From contig NZ_UFUW01000001.1 of the NCBI RefSeq assembly GCF_900460955.1, positions 744,001-808,000 on the forward strand: 64,000 nucleotides of DNA. Reading direction: 5' to 3'. Below the pieces are notes generated by a model. It made no database searches. It was not told the origin of the DNA and saw nothing but the letters and a program-made list of their open reading frames with translations. This document shows, in pieces, positions 9,538 to 18,812 of this stretch. The number at the start of each line of letters is the position of its first letter. Position 1 is the first letter of the stretch. The position numbers and the translations under genes are program-made. The stretch comes from Cardiobacterium valvarum. Its GTDB lineage: Bacteria > Pseudomonadota > Gammaproteobacteria > Cardiobacteriales > Cardiobacteriaceae.

Positions 9538-10752
9538 TCAGATATACATTGGTGGCAGGCTGATAACGTCTTCCGCCAGATACCATTTTTGCGGGTATTG
9601 GCTGATGATGATGCCTTTGTGGATACGGATATCGGTCAGGTTGTTGCGCAAGATGGCAAAGGCGGCAGCCATTTTTTTGTTCGGGCCAGCCGTGGTTTTG
9701 ATTTCCAGCGGATAGAGGGTTTGGTTGTGTTCGATGATGAGGTCGATTTCTTTCTGGTTAGTGTCACGGTAGTAGTAAAGCGGCAGTTCCAGGCCGTTAT
9801 TGCGGAAGGTTTTGATGATTTCGCTGACGATAAAGGTTTCAAAGAATTGCCCGCTTTTGGCGCCTTGCGCAATGGTTTCCGGCGTCAGCCAGCGGCTGAG
9901 CCAGGCCATAAGGCCGGTGTTCAGCAGGTAGAGTTTCGGTGTTTTGATGGCGCGTTTCAGATGGTTGTGGCTGTATGGCGGCAGCAGGTAGATGATGTTG
10001 GCAGCCTGCAAGATGGTGAGCCAGCGCTTGGCGGTATCTGCCGAGATGCCCGCATCCTGGGCGAGGTTAGTGTAGTTGAGCAGTTCGCCACTGCGCGCCG
10101 CGACTGCCGCCATGAAGCGGGTGAAATCGCTACCGGCGCCGATATTGGCGAGTTGGCGCACGTCGCGTTCAATGTAGGTGGCGACGTAGGAGGCGTAGTA
10201 GATGTCCCAGTCGGTTTCTTGTTCGTAGAGGCGCGGCATATCGCCTCTGTGGATGTGCTGCCAGATGTCATCGTAGGGGGCGAGCATGGTCTCACGGGCG
10301 GTGAGGTAGTCGTCGTCCGGGATAAAGGGCCGGTAAAAGTCGATATGACGGATCTCGCGTTGCGATAATCCCGTGAGCTGCAAGATGGCGATTCTGCCGG
10401 CGAGGCTCTCGCTGACGTTTTGCATGAGGGGAAAGGTTTGCGAGCCGGATAGCATGTACTGCCCGTTTTGTTTTTGTTTGTCTATTTCCAGTTTCAGCAG
10501 GGGGAATAATTCCGGCGCATATTGCACTTCGTTGAGGATGAGATTGCCTGTGTTGTTCAGGAAGAAAAGGCGCGGGTCGCCCTGCGCCTGGGTGAGCAGT
10601 AGCGGATCGTCCAGGGTCAGGTAGCGGTAATCGGCGCCGATGTGCTGCAACAAGGTGGATTTGCCGACCTGACGCGCGCCGCTGAGCAGCAGGGCAGGGA
10701 ATTGTCGGCGGATGCGTTGCAGTAAGGGCTGGATGTGGCGGGGGATGTACAT
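9538..10752 (-). CDS. AAA-type ATPase of the DUF4143 family
   Basis: A 404-residue protein with the two-part architecture of this family: an N-terminal P-loop ATPase (AAA_14) with Walker A GARQVGKST at residues 25-33 and the sensor-like YMLSGSQTFPLM, then a C-terminal DUF4143 nuclease-like domain ending with EIDLIIEHNQTLYPLEIKTTAG (acidic residues plus ExK). The Walker B position reads LILNEVQ instead of the usual LDE[IV]Q, so the acidic residue is replaced by Asn. The biological role of this widespread family is unclear. It is a single gene with no partner, flanked on its 5' side by a 25-bp repeat array. Confidence 0.82.
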   Translation of the reverse strand: MYIPRHIQPLLQRIRRQFPALLLSGARQVGKSTLLQHIGADYRYLTLDDPLLLTQAQGDPRLFFLNNTGNLILNEVQYAPELFPLLKLEIDKQKQNGQYMLSGSQTFPLMQNVSESLAGRIAILQLTGLSQREIRHIDFYRPFIPDDDYLTARETMLAPYDDIWQHIHRGDMPRLYEQETDWDIYYASYVATYIERDVRQLANIGAGSDFTRFMAAVAARSGELLNYTNLAQDAGISADTAKRWLTILQAANIIYLLPPYSHNHLKRAIKTPKLYLLNTGLMAWLSRWLTPETIAQGAKSGQFFETFIVSEIIKTFRNNGLELPLYYYRDTNQKEIDLIIEHNQTLYPLEIKTTAGPNKKMAAAFAILRNNLTDIRIHKGIIISQYPQKWYLAEDVISLPPMYI

Positions 10753-10859
10753 GGAATTCTTGGCTATTTCCTAGTTTATTCCACGACGCAGTGCGGAATT
10801 AAACTGGATTTTAGCAGGGATAGGTATCCAATGGATGGCTGTTTTGGAAGGGCATGGCC

Positions 10860-10934
10860 ACCAAGCGAAATAAATGCCGGGCTTGTCAAGCGGCGTATTT
10901 AATGGGCCCGCCAAGCGGGATAATTGCTGGCTTC
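10860..10934 (+). repeat. Three tandem 25-bp intergenic repeat units
   Basis: Three exact 25-bp steps at 10860, 10885 and 10910, starting ACCAAGCG, GTCAAGCGGCGT and GCCAAGCGGG, and ending GGGCTT, GGGCCC and TGGCTTC. The hairpin module follows to about 10998. With it, this fills most of the 254-base gap between the DUF4143 gene and rho; nothing else is seen there. Confidence 0.85.
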
Positions 10935-10944
10935 AGGCGGTATT

Positions 10945-10998
10945 CGTACAAAAAAAGCAGGCAACGCTTGCTTGGGGCTGAAGCCCGCATATGATCGG
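10945..10998. repeat. Two-hairpin intergenic module (copy 2, diverged)
   Basis: AAAAAAAGCAGGC followed by an imperfect hairpin and GGGCTGAAGCCCGC, matching the modules at 7286 and 25118. It lies just beyond the rho stop codon, where it could also act as a terminator-like hairpin. Confidence 0.55.
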
Positions 10999-11006
10999 GC
11001 GAGCGG

Positions 11007-12269
11007 TTATTTGACGTTCTTCATCGACTGGAAGAATTCTTCGTTGGTCTTGGTGTTTTTCAGGCGTTCCAGCAGGAATTCGCTGGCTTGCAGTTCGTCC
11101 ATCGGATGCAGGATTTTGCGCAGTATCCAGGTTTTTTGCAGCACGTCGGGCTCGATCATGAGTTCTTCGCGGCGGGTGCCGGACGGGTTGATGTCAATCG
11201 CCGGGAAGATGCGTTTTTCGGCAATACGGCGGTTCAGGTGCACTTCCATGTTGCCCGTGCCTTTGAATTCTTCGTAGATGACTTCGTCCATTTTCGAGCC
11301 GGTATCCACCAGCGCTGTTGCAATGATGGTGAGCGAGCCGGCTTCTTCGGTGTTGCGCGCTGCGCCAAAGAAGCGTTTCGGGCGCTGCAGGGCGTTCGCG
11401 TCCACGCCGCCGGTGAGGATTTTGCCGGAGGCCGGGGCGATGGTGTTGTAGGCTCGGGCGAGGCGGGTGATGGAGTCGCAGAGGATGACGACGTCTTTTT
11501 TGTGCTCAACCAGGCGCTTGGCCTTTTCGATAACCATTTCCGAGACCTGGACATGGCGCTGCGCCGGTTCGTCGAAGGTGGAGGAGATGACTTCGCCGCG
11601 CACGCTGCGCTGCATTTCGGTGACTTCTTCCGGGCGTTCGTCGATGAGCAGGACGATGAGATAGCACTCAGGGTGGTTGTGGGTGATGGATTGGGCGATG
11701 TTTTGCAGCATCACGGTTTTGCCCGCTTTCGGCGGCGAGACGATGAGGCCGCGCTGGCCTTTGCCGATGGGGGCGATGAGGTCGATCATGCGCGGGGTGA
11801 TGTCTTCGCTGCTGCCGTTGCCGATTTCGAGTTTGAGCATTTCGTCAGCATGCAGCGGGGTGAGGTTTTCAAAGGGGACTTTGTGTCGCGCTGCGCCGCG
11901 TTCGTCGTAGTTAATGGTGTCGATTTTGGTGAGGGCGAAGTAGCGTTCGTTGTCTTTCGGTGGGCGGATTTTGCCGCTGATGGTGTCACCGGTGCGCAGG
12001 TTGCAGCGGCGGATGAGATTGGGCGAGACGTAGATGTCGTCGGGGTTGGCCTGGTAGGAGTTGACTTCGGCGCGCAGAAAGCCGTAGCCGTCCGGGATGA
12101 GTTCGAGGGTACCGTCGCCGGTGATTTCTTCGCCACTTTTGGCGTGCGCTTTGAGGATGCTGAAGATGAGGTCTTGTTTGCGTTTGCGGGAGATGTCGTC
12201 TAATCCCATGGATTCGGCGAGCGCGAGAATTTCCTGGGAACTTTTTTGTTTGAGATCGCTGAGGTTCAT
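11007..12269 (-). CDS. rho: Transcription termination factor Rho
   Basis: Rho is the hexameric RNA helicase that ends transcription at rut-site RNAs. The 420-residue product (E. coli 419) shows the Rho_N start [20 protein letters not shown], the cold-shock-like RNA-binding fold ([20 protein letters not shown]), Walker A in [12 protein letters not shown], Walker [14 protein letters not shown], and the R-loop/Q-loop region around [13 protein letters not shown]. It lies 53 bases downstream of trxA, the same order as in E. coli. A long hairpin occupies the gap and may attenuate or mark the rho leader. No C- or N-terminal insertion is seen. Confidence 0.98.
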   Translation of the reverse strand: MNLSDLKQKSSQEILALAESMGLDDISRKRKQDLIFSILKAHAKSGEEITGDGTLELIPDGYGFLRAEVNSYQANPDDIYVSPNLIRRCNLRTGDTISGKIRPPKDNERYFALTKIDTINYDERGAARHKVPFENLTPLHADEMLKLEIGNGSSEDITPRMIDLIAPIGKGQRGLIVSPPKAGKTVMLQNIAQSITHNHPECYLIVLLIDERPEEVTEMQRSVRGEVISSTFDEPAQRHVQVSEMVIEKAKRLVEHKKDVVILCDSITRLARAYNTIAPASGKILTGGVDANALQRPKRFFGAARNTEEAGSLTIIATALVDTGSKMDEVIYEEFKGTGNMEVHLNRRIAEKRIFPAIDINPSGTRREELMIEPDVLQKTWILRKILHPMDELQASEFLLERLKNTKTNEEFFQSMKNVK

Positions 12270-12292
12270 TGATGTTTGTATGCGGTAATGAA

Positions 12293-12315
12293 TGCCCCCG
12301 CGTACAGCGGGGGCA
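12293..12315 (-). promoter_or_regulatory. Hairpin in the trxA-rho gap
   Basis: A perfect 9-bp stem (TGCCCCCGC/GCGGGGGCA) with a 5-base loop lies 7 bases after the trxA stop and 23 bases before the rho start. No T-run follows on the minus strand, so it is not a standard terminator. It could be an attenuator or mRNA stabiliser ahead of rho. Confidence 0.55.
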
Positions 12316-12322
12316 ATTGGGA

Positions 12323-12646
12323 TTAGATGTGGTGTTTGACGAAGGCGAGCAGAGCCTCTTTATCTGCCAGTCCGATGTGGGAATCCACCAGTGCGCCGCC
12401 CTTGAAGAGAAGCAGGGTAGGGATAGAGCGGATGCCGTAGCGTGCGGACAGGTCGTTGTTTTCGTCCACGTTGATCTTGACGATTTTCAGCTGACCGTTA
12501 GTCTCGGTGGCCAGTGCGTCCAGTTCGGGGGCGATCATTTTGCACGGTCCGCACCATTCGGCCCAGAAATCAACGAGCACAGGGATGGTTGAGTCCAATA
12601 CTTCTGCCTGAAAGTTGGCTTCACCAACAGCAATGGCATTACTCAT
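12323..12646 (-). CDS. trxA: Thioredoxin 1
   Basis: The general cytoplasmic protein-disulfide reductase. The 107-residue product carries the canonical active site [17 protein letters not shown] (Cys32-x-x-Cys35) and the cis-proline loop [13 protein letters not shown]. Although the frame is open upstream for 48 codons, the ATG at 12646 is preceded by GGAG and gives exactly the family length. A good promoter sits about 120 bases upstream within the end of pyrE. The order trxA-rho is conserved. Nothing unusual is seen. Confidence 0.97.
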   Translation of the reverse strand: MSNAIAVGEANFQAEVLDSTIPVLVDFWAEWCGPCKMIAPELDALATETNGQLKIVKINVDENNDLSARYGIRSIPTLLLFKGGALVDSHIGLADKEALLAFVKHHI

Positions 12647-12768
12647 GGGGTGTCTCCGGTATGGGTGTAGTAAGGATGCCCCCCTCCCGCTTGCGCGAAG
12701 CGCGGTGATGTGAATGGTGGGAGGGGATATAGAAGAACCGCGCGGTTGCGCGGTTTGAAGCGGCGCGC

Positions 12769-12797
12769 AGTATAAGCGCGGGGCAGGCAAAGTTCAA
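12769..12797 (-). promoter_or_regulatory. Sigma-70 promoter for trxA(-rho)
   Basis: On the minus strand TTGAAC (12792-12797), a 17-base spacer and TATACT (12769-12774). It overlaps the pyrE stop codon. The resulting leader of about 115 bases begins next to an AACCGCGC/GCGCGGTT hairpin. Confidence 0.7.
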
Positions 12798-13450
12798 CAG
12801 CCGTACTGCTGCCGGTAATCCTGCATCGCGGGCAGGTAAGCGGTGAGGCGCGGATCGTTGCCGACAAATTGCAGCAGGTCATCGAGGGTGACGACGGATG
12901 TCGTGGTGAGGTTTTCATCTTGCGCGAGACGCGACAGGGCCGAGCCGCCACCGTCCACCGTTTCCTGACGGTCAAGGGCGACGATAACCGCCACGGGTTG
13001 TGCCTGGGCAGCGCGCAATACGGCGAGCGATTCGCGGATGGCGGTGCCGGCGGTTAAGACATCATCCAGTATCAAGACACGTTTATCGGCAAGCGGTGCG
13101 CCGACGAGCGAGCCGCCCTCGCCGTGGTCTTTCGCTTCCTTGCGGTTGAACGCCCACGGCAGCGACAGGCCATGTTCGGCGAAGAGCACCACCGCCACCG
13201 CCGCGACCAGCGGGATACCTTTATAAGCCGGGCCGTAGAGCACGTCGAAAGCCACCCCTTCTTCCCGCAGGCGCAGAATGGCCGCTGCATAAGCCTGCGC
13301 TAACACGGTGAGCGCCTCGCCGTCGCAAAACGCGCCCGCGTTGAAAAAATACGGGCTTTTCCGTCCCGATTTCAGGGTAAATTCACCGAAGCGCAATGCC
13401 TCAGCGGCAAGCGCCGAGGCCAAAAATCTTTTTTGATATACTGCCAGCAT
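12794..13450 (-). CDS. pyrE: Orotate phosphoribosyltransferase
   Basis: PyrE couples orotate to PRPP, giving OMP in pyrimidine synthesis. The 218-residue product has FGEFTLKSGRKSPYFFNAG near the N-terminus, the DVLYGPAYKGIPL substrate loop, the flexible loop NRKEAKDHGEGG and the PRPP-binding motif VLILDDVLTAGTA. The start at 13450 matches the E. coli N-terminus to within two residues. Its start lies only 24 bases from the divergent exonuclease III gene, an arrangement like pyrE-crc in Pseudomonas. The trxA promoter overlaps its stop. Confidence 0.97.
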   Translation of the reverse strand: MLAVYQKRFLASALAAEALRFGEFTLKSGRKSPYFFNAGAFCDGEALTVLAQAYAAAILRLREEGVAFDVLYGPAYKGIPLVAAVAVVLFAEHGLSLPWAFNRKEAKDHGEGGSLVGAPLADKRVLILDDVLTAGTAIRESLAVLRAAQAQPVAVIVALDRQETVDGGGSALSRLAQDENLTTTSVVTLDDLLQFVGNDPRLTAYLPAMQDYRQQYGC

Positions 13451-13474
13451 CTAGCACCTCAAAGCCTAAAAAAC

Positions 13475-14248
13475 ATGTATAAAATCATAACCTTCAATGC
13501 CAACGGCATCCGTTCGGCAGCTCGCAAGGGATTCTTCCGCTGGCTGGCCGGACAGGACGCCGATGCCGTCTGCATTCAGGAAACCAAAGCGCAGGAAGAC
13601 CAGCTCAAGGACGACCCCATGTACTATCCGCTCGCGCACAATTACTATCACGACGCGGAAAAGAAGGGATACAGCGGCGTCGCATTGTACCTGAAACACC
13701 CGCCGCAGACGGTGCGCCACGGCATCGGCTGGACGGAAATCGATTGCGAAGGGCGCTACCTCGAAGCGGTGTACTCCACGCACAGCATCATCAGCCTTTA
13801 CATGCATTCCGGCACCAGCGGCGACGAACGCCAGCAGAAAAAAGAAGCCTTCATGGCCAAATTCGCACCGTGGCTGCAAGCGCGGGCGCAGGCGGGCGAA
13901 CGCCTCATCCTCTGCGGCGACATCAACATCGCCCACACCGAAAAAGACCTGAAAAACTGGAAAGGCAACCTGAAAAACAGCGGCTTCCTGCCGCAGGAAC
14001 GCCAGTGGCTGACCGACCTCTTCGCTGGCGGTTACCGCGACGCCTTCCGCCTCGTCAACAACGAAGAACACCAGTACACCTGGTGGAGCCAGCGTGGCAA
14101 CGCCCGTGCCAACAACGTCGGCTGGCGCATTGACTACCACATCATCAGCGCCAACCTCGCCAGCCTGGTAGAAAGCGCCAGCATCTACACCGCCGAACCC
14201 TTTTCCGATCACGCACCGCTGACCATTACCTACCGCGATCTCGCCTGA
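13475..14248 (+). CDS. xthA: Exodeoxyribonuclease III (XthA/Crc family)
   Basis: A 257-residue member of the exonuclease III AP-endonuclease family, which repairs abasic sites. The catalytic residues of E. coli ExoIII are all kept: N8, E36 (CIQETKAQ), Y109, D149 and N151 (CGDINIAH), D220 (WRIDYH), and D245-H246 (FSDHAPL). The ATG at 13475 gives the family length; the longer open frame upstream is ignored. It diverges from pyrE, as Pseudomonas crc does, but intact catalytic residues argue for a true nuclease rather than an RNA-binding Crc regulator. The MscS-type channel gene starts 2 bases after its stop. Confidence 0.93.
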   Translation: MYKIITFNANGIRSAARKGFFRWLAGQDADAVCIQETKAQEDQLKDDPMYYPLAHNYYHDAEKKGYSGVALYLKHPPQTVRHGIGWTEIDCEGRYLEAVYSTHSIISLYMHSGTSGDERQQKKEAFMAKFAPWLQARAQAGERLILCGDINIAHTEKDLKNWKGNLKNSGFLPQERQWLTDLFAGGYRDAFRLVNNEEHQYTWWSQRGNARANNVGWRIDYHIISANLASLVESASIYTAEPFSDHAPLTITYRDLA

Positions 14249-14250
14249 CC

Positions 14251-17226
14251 ATGCACCGCCTCATCCTCGCCCTGTTCCTCACCCTCGCTGCCACCATCAT
14301 CTGCGCGCAAGGCCTCGATAACGCCGGCAACGCCCCCAGTGCCGCCCAGCTTGACCAGCTTGAACAAGCCATCAATGCCAACGAAGCCCGCAACCGCGAC
14401 TGGCAGCGTGACCTGGACGAACTCGACGAAGACAGCCTGCCCGCCACCATCAGCGAAAACAACCTCGCCGCCATCCGCGTCGCCCTCGAACAAACACAAA
14501 GCGACCTCACCACCCTCACCAACACGCAGAACACCGTCAACCAGGAGATCGAAACCGCGCGCAAACGCAGCGACGCCCTCTCTGCCCTCTTGCAAAAACA
14601 ATCCAACCCGCTGCTCGACAGCGACGACGGCCACAGCGCGCAGACCCGCGAACAACTCGCCCTCAGCCAGCGCCACCTGCAACTGCTGCAACGGCAGAAA
14701 CACATCCTCGCCCAGACCGAAACCATCGGCAACCGCCAGAAAGCCCTGCTCGAAGCCCGCTACCAGCGCTACAACGAACGCTACCTCGAAACCCGCCAGA
14801 CCACTGCCGACCAGACCCACAGCGACCGCCTCACCCAACTGCAAGCCCGCCGCCAGGAACTCAACGACCGCCTCGACCACAACAAACCCGACCGCAACAC
14901 CCGTCTTGACCACAACAACGAGCTCGCCCTCATCAACACCCAAATCTACTACACCCAGGCCGAAAGCGAGCTGCTCGCCCAGGAAAGCCGCCTGCAAGAA
15001 CTCCAATATGCCGACCTCACCAGACTCTCGCTCGAACGCGTTGACCGCATCCGCGCCGAACTCGCCACCGCGCAAACCCGCCTTGACGCCCTTGCCCCGC
15101 AAATTGACAACAACCAGCACCTCATCAGCCAGCAGAACGAGCTCTACACCCGCCAGCGCGGCACCCCGCTTGATGCCAACAAAGCCCGCTGGCAGGCGCT
15201 AAACCAGCAATACCAGCAACTCAAAACCCTTATCGCCAACAACACCCTCAGTCTCAACACCAGCCGCGACATCGCCGACCGCCAATACAGCCAGCTCGCC
15301 AAAGAACAACTCACCCAGCAATACCGCTTCGGCGGCGACCCCGCCGCCCTGGCGCAGCACGGTGCCGCCCTCATCAAGAGCGGCGGCACCTTCATCGGCC
15401 AGTACGCCGTCGCCGTCGAAACCCTCTACCACAGCCTGCGCACCCTGCCCACCCTCAAATGGCTCACCATCGCCAGTGCCGCCATCGGTTTCATCGCCGC
15501 CACCATCGCCATCATCAACCTGATGAACCGCGCCATCCGCCGCTACGCCGGCCAAAAACGCCTCACCTTTCCGGCGCGCCTGCTCTACTTCCTCAGCCGG
15601 ATGCTGAAAAACAACCTGCCCTACCTCACCGCCTACAGCATCATCCACATTACCATCAGCACCAGCGGCATCACCGCGCCCGCCTCGGACATGCTCACCC
15701 TCATCCCGGCACTCCTGCTCTTCAACACCATCCCCTACTACGCCGCGCGCAACCTCATCTACACCGATCTCATCGCCACCCCCGAAAAACAGCGCATCAT
15801 CCGCCCCACCATCATTTACGCCGCCGTCGGCAGCCTGCTCTACGGCCTCGCCTGCATGGCCGAATGGATACTGGATGACCGCGTCATCACCGACACCTAC
15901 CGCTGGATCTTCGCCCTCTACAACCTCCTTGCCGCCGTACCCATCTGGCGTGCCACCAGCCGCAGCATTGCCCACATGAACGGCTACTACCGCGACCAGC
16001 CCAGCTACCGCAGTCTGCGCCTGCTCATCCGCACCATCCCCATCGGCGTTGCTGCCTTCGGCATCGTCGGCACCCTCGGCTACCTCAACCTCGCCTGGAA
16101 CATCGCCCGCCACCTCCTCATCTTCGTCCTCTACGCCGGCCTGTGGATCGCCTTTACCGCGCTACTCAAAGACAGCGCCCGCCGCGCCAAACACTACGCC
16201 CTGCGCCACACCACCAACGGCGTCTTCTGGGCACAAGACATCATCAACCCGGCGAACACCATCCTCACCTACGCAAGCCTCATCCTGCTCCTGCGATTGC
16301 TGCAACACAGCTACGGCTGGAACGAACACACCCCCGTCATCCAGGAAACCCTCACCCTGCTCAACGCCTCCATCGCCAAAAACGACAGCCACCTCACCCT
16401 GCTCAACCTCCTGCTGATGGGCATCCTCATCTACATCATCTACCGCATCGGCGGCTGGATAAAATCCCTCAGCTACCGCTGGATCTACGGCAAAATCGCC
16501 GACCTCGGCATCCGTAACAGCCTCGCCGTCTTCAGCCAGTATGCTGCCGTCACCCTCGGCTTCTTCCTGGCGCTGCGCGTCATCGGCATCGACCTCACCG
16601 CCTTCACCGTCTTCGCCGGCGCGCTCGGCGTCGGTATCGGCTTCGGCATGCAGACCATCGCCAACAACTTCATCAGCGGCATCCTCCTGCTCATCGAACG
16701 CCCGCTGCGCAACGGCGACATCATCACCGTCGGCAGCTACGAAGGCACCGTCGAACGCATCGGCATGCGATCGCTGACCATCACCACCTTCGACAACGAA
16801 AGCGTCATCCTGCCGAACTCCGACTTTGTCACCAGCGCCTTCAAAAACTGGTCGCACCAGGACCCCGTCACCCGCACCGTGCTCTACCTTGACCTTGGCT
16901 ACCGCCACGACCCCGAACACACCCGCCAAACCCTGCTGAACGCCCTCGCAGCACTTGCCGAAGAAGACCACATCCTTGACAGCAGCGACTACGACTACGG
17001 CGTCTTCGCCTACAACTACTCTGACCGGGGCATCACCTACCGCGTGCAATACCATGTCCACATGCAACACCACCACCGCGCGACCAGCCGCCACCTCGTC
17101 ATCAGCCGCCTGTGGCAGGCCTGCCGCAGGCACGGCATCGACATCGCCTACCCGAAACGCGACAACTACTACCCGCTGGAAACCGACCAGCCCGCGCGCC
17201 TGCCCGCACCACGTAAACCGGTGTAG
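14251..17226 (+). CDS. Large mechanosensitive channel of the MscS family (MscK/MscM-like)
   Basis: A 991-residue inner-membrane channel that opens under membrane tension to release osmolytes. A signal peptide (cleavage near IICAQG) is followed by about 380 residues of Gln/Arg-rich periplasmic coiled coil, then some ten hydrophobic segments (from about 405) and a C-terminal MscS core: the pore helix AFTVFAGALGVGIGFGMQTI, the beta domain ERPLRNGDIITVG and the TITTFDNESVILPNSDF strand. Layout and size match E. coli MscM (YjeP) and MscK. It starts 2 bases after xthA, so the two are translationally linked. Confidence 0.92.
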   Translation: MHRLILALFLTLAATIICAQGLDNAGNAPSAAQLDQLEQAINANEARNRDWQRDLDELDEDSLPATISENNLAAIRVALEQTQSDLTTLTNTQNTVNQEIETARKRSDALSALLQKQSNPLLDSDDGHSAQTREQLALSQRHLQLLQRQKHILAQTETIGNRQKALLEARYQRYNERYLETRQTTADQTHSDRLTQLQARRQELNDRLDHNKPDRNTRLDHNNELALINTQIYYTQAESELLAQESRLQELQYADLTRLSLERVDRIRAELATAQTRLDALAPQIDNNQHLISQQNELYTRQRGTPLDANKARWQALNQQYQQLKTLIANNTLSLNTSRDIADRQYSQLAKEQLTQQYRFGGDPAALAQHGAALIKSGGTFIGQYAVAVETLYHSLRTLPTLKWLTIASAAIGFIAATIAIINLMNRAIRRYAGQKRLTFPARLLYFLSRMLKNNLPYLTAYSIIHITISTSGITAPASDMLTLIPALLLFNTIPYYAARNLIYTDLIATPEKQRIIRPTIIYAAVGSLLYGLACMAEWILDDRVITDTYRWIFALYNLLAAVPIWRATSRSIAHMNGYYRDQPSYRSLRLLIRTIPIGVAAFGIVGTLGYLNLAWNIARHLLIFVLYAGLWIAFTALLKDSARRAKHYALRHTTNGVFWAQDIINPANTILTYASLILLLRLLQHSYGWNEHTPVIQETLTLLNASIAKNDSHLTLLNLLLMGILIYIIYRIGGWIKSLSYRWIYGKIADLGIRNSLAVFSQYAAVTLGFFLALRVIGIDLTAFTVFAGALGVGIGFGMQTIANNFISGILLLIERPLRNGDIITVGSYEGTVERIGMRSLTITTFDNESVILPNSDFVTSAFKNWSHQDPVTRTVLYLDLGYRHDPEHTRQTLLNALAALAEEDHILDSSDYDYGVFAYNYSDRGITYRVQYHVHMQHHHRATSRHLVISRLWQACRRHGIDIAYPKRDNYYPLETDQPARLPAPRKPV

Positions 17227-17248
17227 CAGAGAAAAAACGGGCGTTGAA

Positions 17249-17492
17249 GAGCCCAGTGTTTATCCTACTTGACGGCTGCTCCATCCCGAATCCCGCACAA
17301 AAAATTCCTTCCCCCGCTGGCGGGGAAGCTGGCCAAAGGGCGGAAGGGGAGAAATAAAAAACCTGTATTTATACCGCTTGACGGCTGCCCATCCTGAATC
17401 CCGCACAAAAAATTCCTTCCCCCGCTGGCGGGGGAAGGTGGCCGAAGGCCGGAAGGGGGGAATAAAAAACCCAGTATTTATCCCGCTTGGTA
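17249..17492. repeat. Tandem duplication of a ~109-bp unit carrying the 25-bp repeat
   Basis: Two full copies and a partial third, period about 109 bp. Each holds a 25-bp unit in reverse orientation (CCAGTGTTTAT...CTTGAC), GAATCCCGCACAAAAAATTCC and a CCCCCGC/GCGGGG hairpin. The 619-base gap between the channel gene and the regulator holds this array; the rest, up to about 17800, is featureless apart from scattered A-tracts. Confidence 0.8.
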
Positions 17493-17845
17493 GCGAACTC
17501 GGTTTTATGCCGTTTAGCAAAATTTTGTCGTGTACGAAGCACACCGCAAAACATTCTTCGCATCCCTGCTTGAGTCCCGTCGTTTCGCCCCGCTTGGTCG
17601 GTATTTCTGTCGAAAAAAAAGCGAGAGAATCGGATACCGGTGCTCAAAAAGTAAAACAGCACCGCCTGCCCCTGCGAAACTTGCTAACATAACCGGTCAA
17701 CCAAAGCGGGTCATGCCGTGCCGCAACCATTGCATCACTTCCAAGCTGTCGCTGCGTCATGCAGAAAGAGCAGGCAGACGGCGGTTGACCAAAATACAGT
17801 ATATGACCGTTACCCCTTTCCACCTACCATGCAGGAGCAGCCGAC

Positions 17846-18613
17846 ATGAATCCTCCCCTCAGCATCAGCCGCCGTTACCCCGAAGTTGCCGCCGAACTGC
17901 GGCAGATGATTAGTAACGGCAACTTCGCCGTCGGCGACAAAATGCCCGCCGAGCGTCACCTTGCCGAACTGCTTGACGTCAGCCGCGCCCTCCTGCGCGA
18001 AGCCCTCATCATGTTGGAAATCCAAGGTCTCGTTGAAGTGCGGCAGGGATCCGGCGTGTATATCATCCGCCTGCCGGATGGCGGCACCCCCAAAGGCGAC
18101 GATAGCGACATCGGCCCCTTCGAGCTGATGCAGGCGCGGCAAGTGCTGGAAAGCAGCATCGCCGAAGTCGCCGCGCTGACCGTCACCAAAACCGACATAG
18201 AAGCCCTGCAACGCATCCTGCAAATCCAGGAACAGGAAGTGCAAGAAGGCATCACCGATTACAGCAGCGACGAGCAATTCCATCTGCGCGTGGCGCAGGC
18301 GACGCAGAACAGCGTGCTGGCGGAAAGCGTCAATCGCCTGTGGTTGCAGCGGCGCGGCAGCCCGATGTGGGAACAACTGCACCGGCACATCACCAACACC
18401 ACCTACTGGCGGCGCTGGTTGGATGACCACCGCGCCGTGCTCAACGCCCTGAAACGCAAAGACCCGGTCGCCGCCAAACATGCCATGTGGCAACACCTGG
18501 AAAACGTGCGCGAAACCCTGCTTCTGCTTTCGGACGTTGATGCGCCCGAATTCGACGGCTATCTCTTCCGCAGTCTGCCGATCACCCTGCCCAAGTCGGA
18601 AGAAAAAGCATGA
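17846..18613 (+). CDS. GntR/FadR-family regulator, ExuR/UxuR-like
   Basis: A 255-residue transcription factor with an N-terminal winged helix (LRQMISNGNFAVGDKMPAERHLAELLDVSRALLREALIML split across residues 19-58) and a C-terminal all-helical FCD effector domain with metal-ligand-type residues (QFHLRVAQATQNS, HITNT, DDHRAVLNAL). It resembles E. coli ExuR over its whole length, including GPFELMQARQVLES and AMWQHLEN, so a hexuronate-type repressor is the best guess. No uronate genes are in this window, so its target is elsewhere. The start ATG at 17846 follows AGGAGCAGCCGAC. Confidence 0.85.
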   Translation: MNPPLSISRRYPEVAAELRQMISNGNFAVGDKMPAERHLAELLDVSRALLREALIMLEIQGLVEVRQGSGVYIIRLPDGGTPKGDDSDIGPFELMQARQVLESSIAEVAALTVTKTDIEALQRILQIQEQEVQEGITDYSSDEQFHLRVAQATQNSVLAESVNRLWLQRRGSPMWEQLHRHITNTTYWRRWLDDHRAVLNALKRKDPVAAKHAMWQHLENVRETLLLLSDVDAPEFDGYLFRSLPITLPKSEEKA

Positions 18614-18763
18614 CTTTCGCTGGCGCTGCTGCCTCGCCGCAAGACCAAAAGGTGGTCACGAAGTCGGGCGGGCTTGACGCGTTGCTTGGCTGAAAAACTG
18701 CAACAGCATCACGGTGGGTTGGAAACTCCCCCGAGTTCGCTATTTTTCCGCGATTCGACACAA

Positions 18764-18796
18764 CAAAAACCCTTCCCCGTTGCCGGAGAAGGGTTG
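18764..18796 (-). terminator. Terminator of the RTX gene
   Basis: On the minus strand an AACCCTTCTCCGGCAACG... hairpin pairs AACCCTTC with GAAGGGTT and is followed by TTTTGTTG. It lies 17 bases past the RTX stop. Confidence 0.7.
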
Positions 18797-18812
18797 CGGG
18801 TTAGCACACCGG

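Noticed and set aside
7231-10934. 25-bp arrays as a CRISPR
   Set aside because: Units adjoin without spacers, number at most three, are diverged, and no cas gene is present.
17249-17492. 109-bp tandem units as a CRISPR or small RNA array
   Set aside because: The units are near-identical over their whole length, with no variable spacers.
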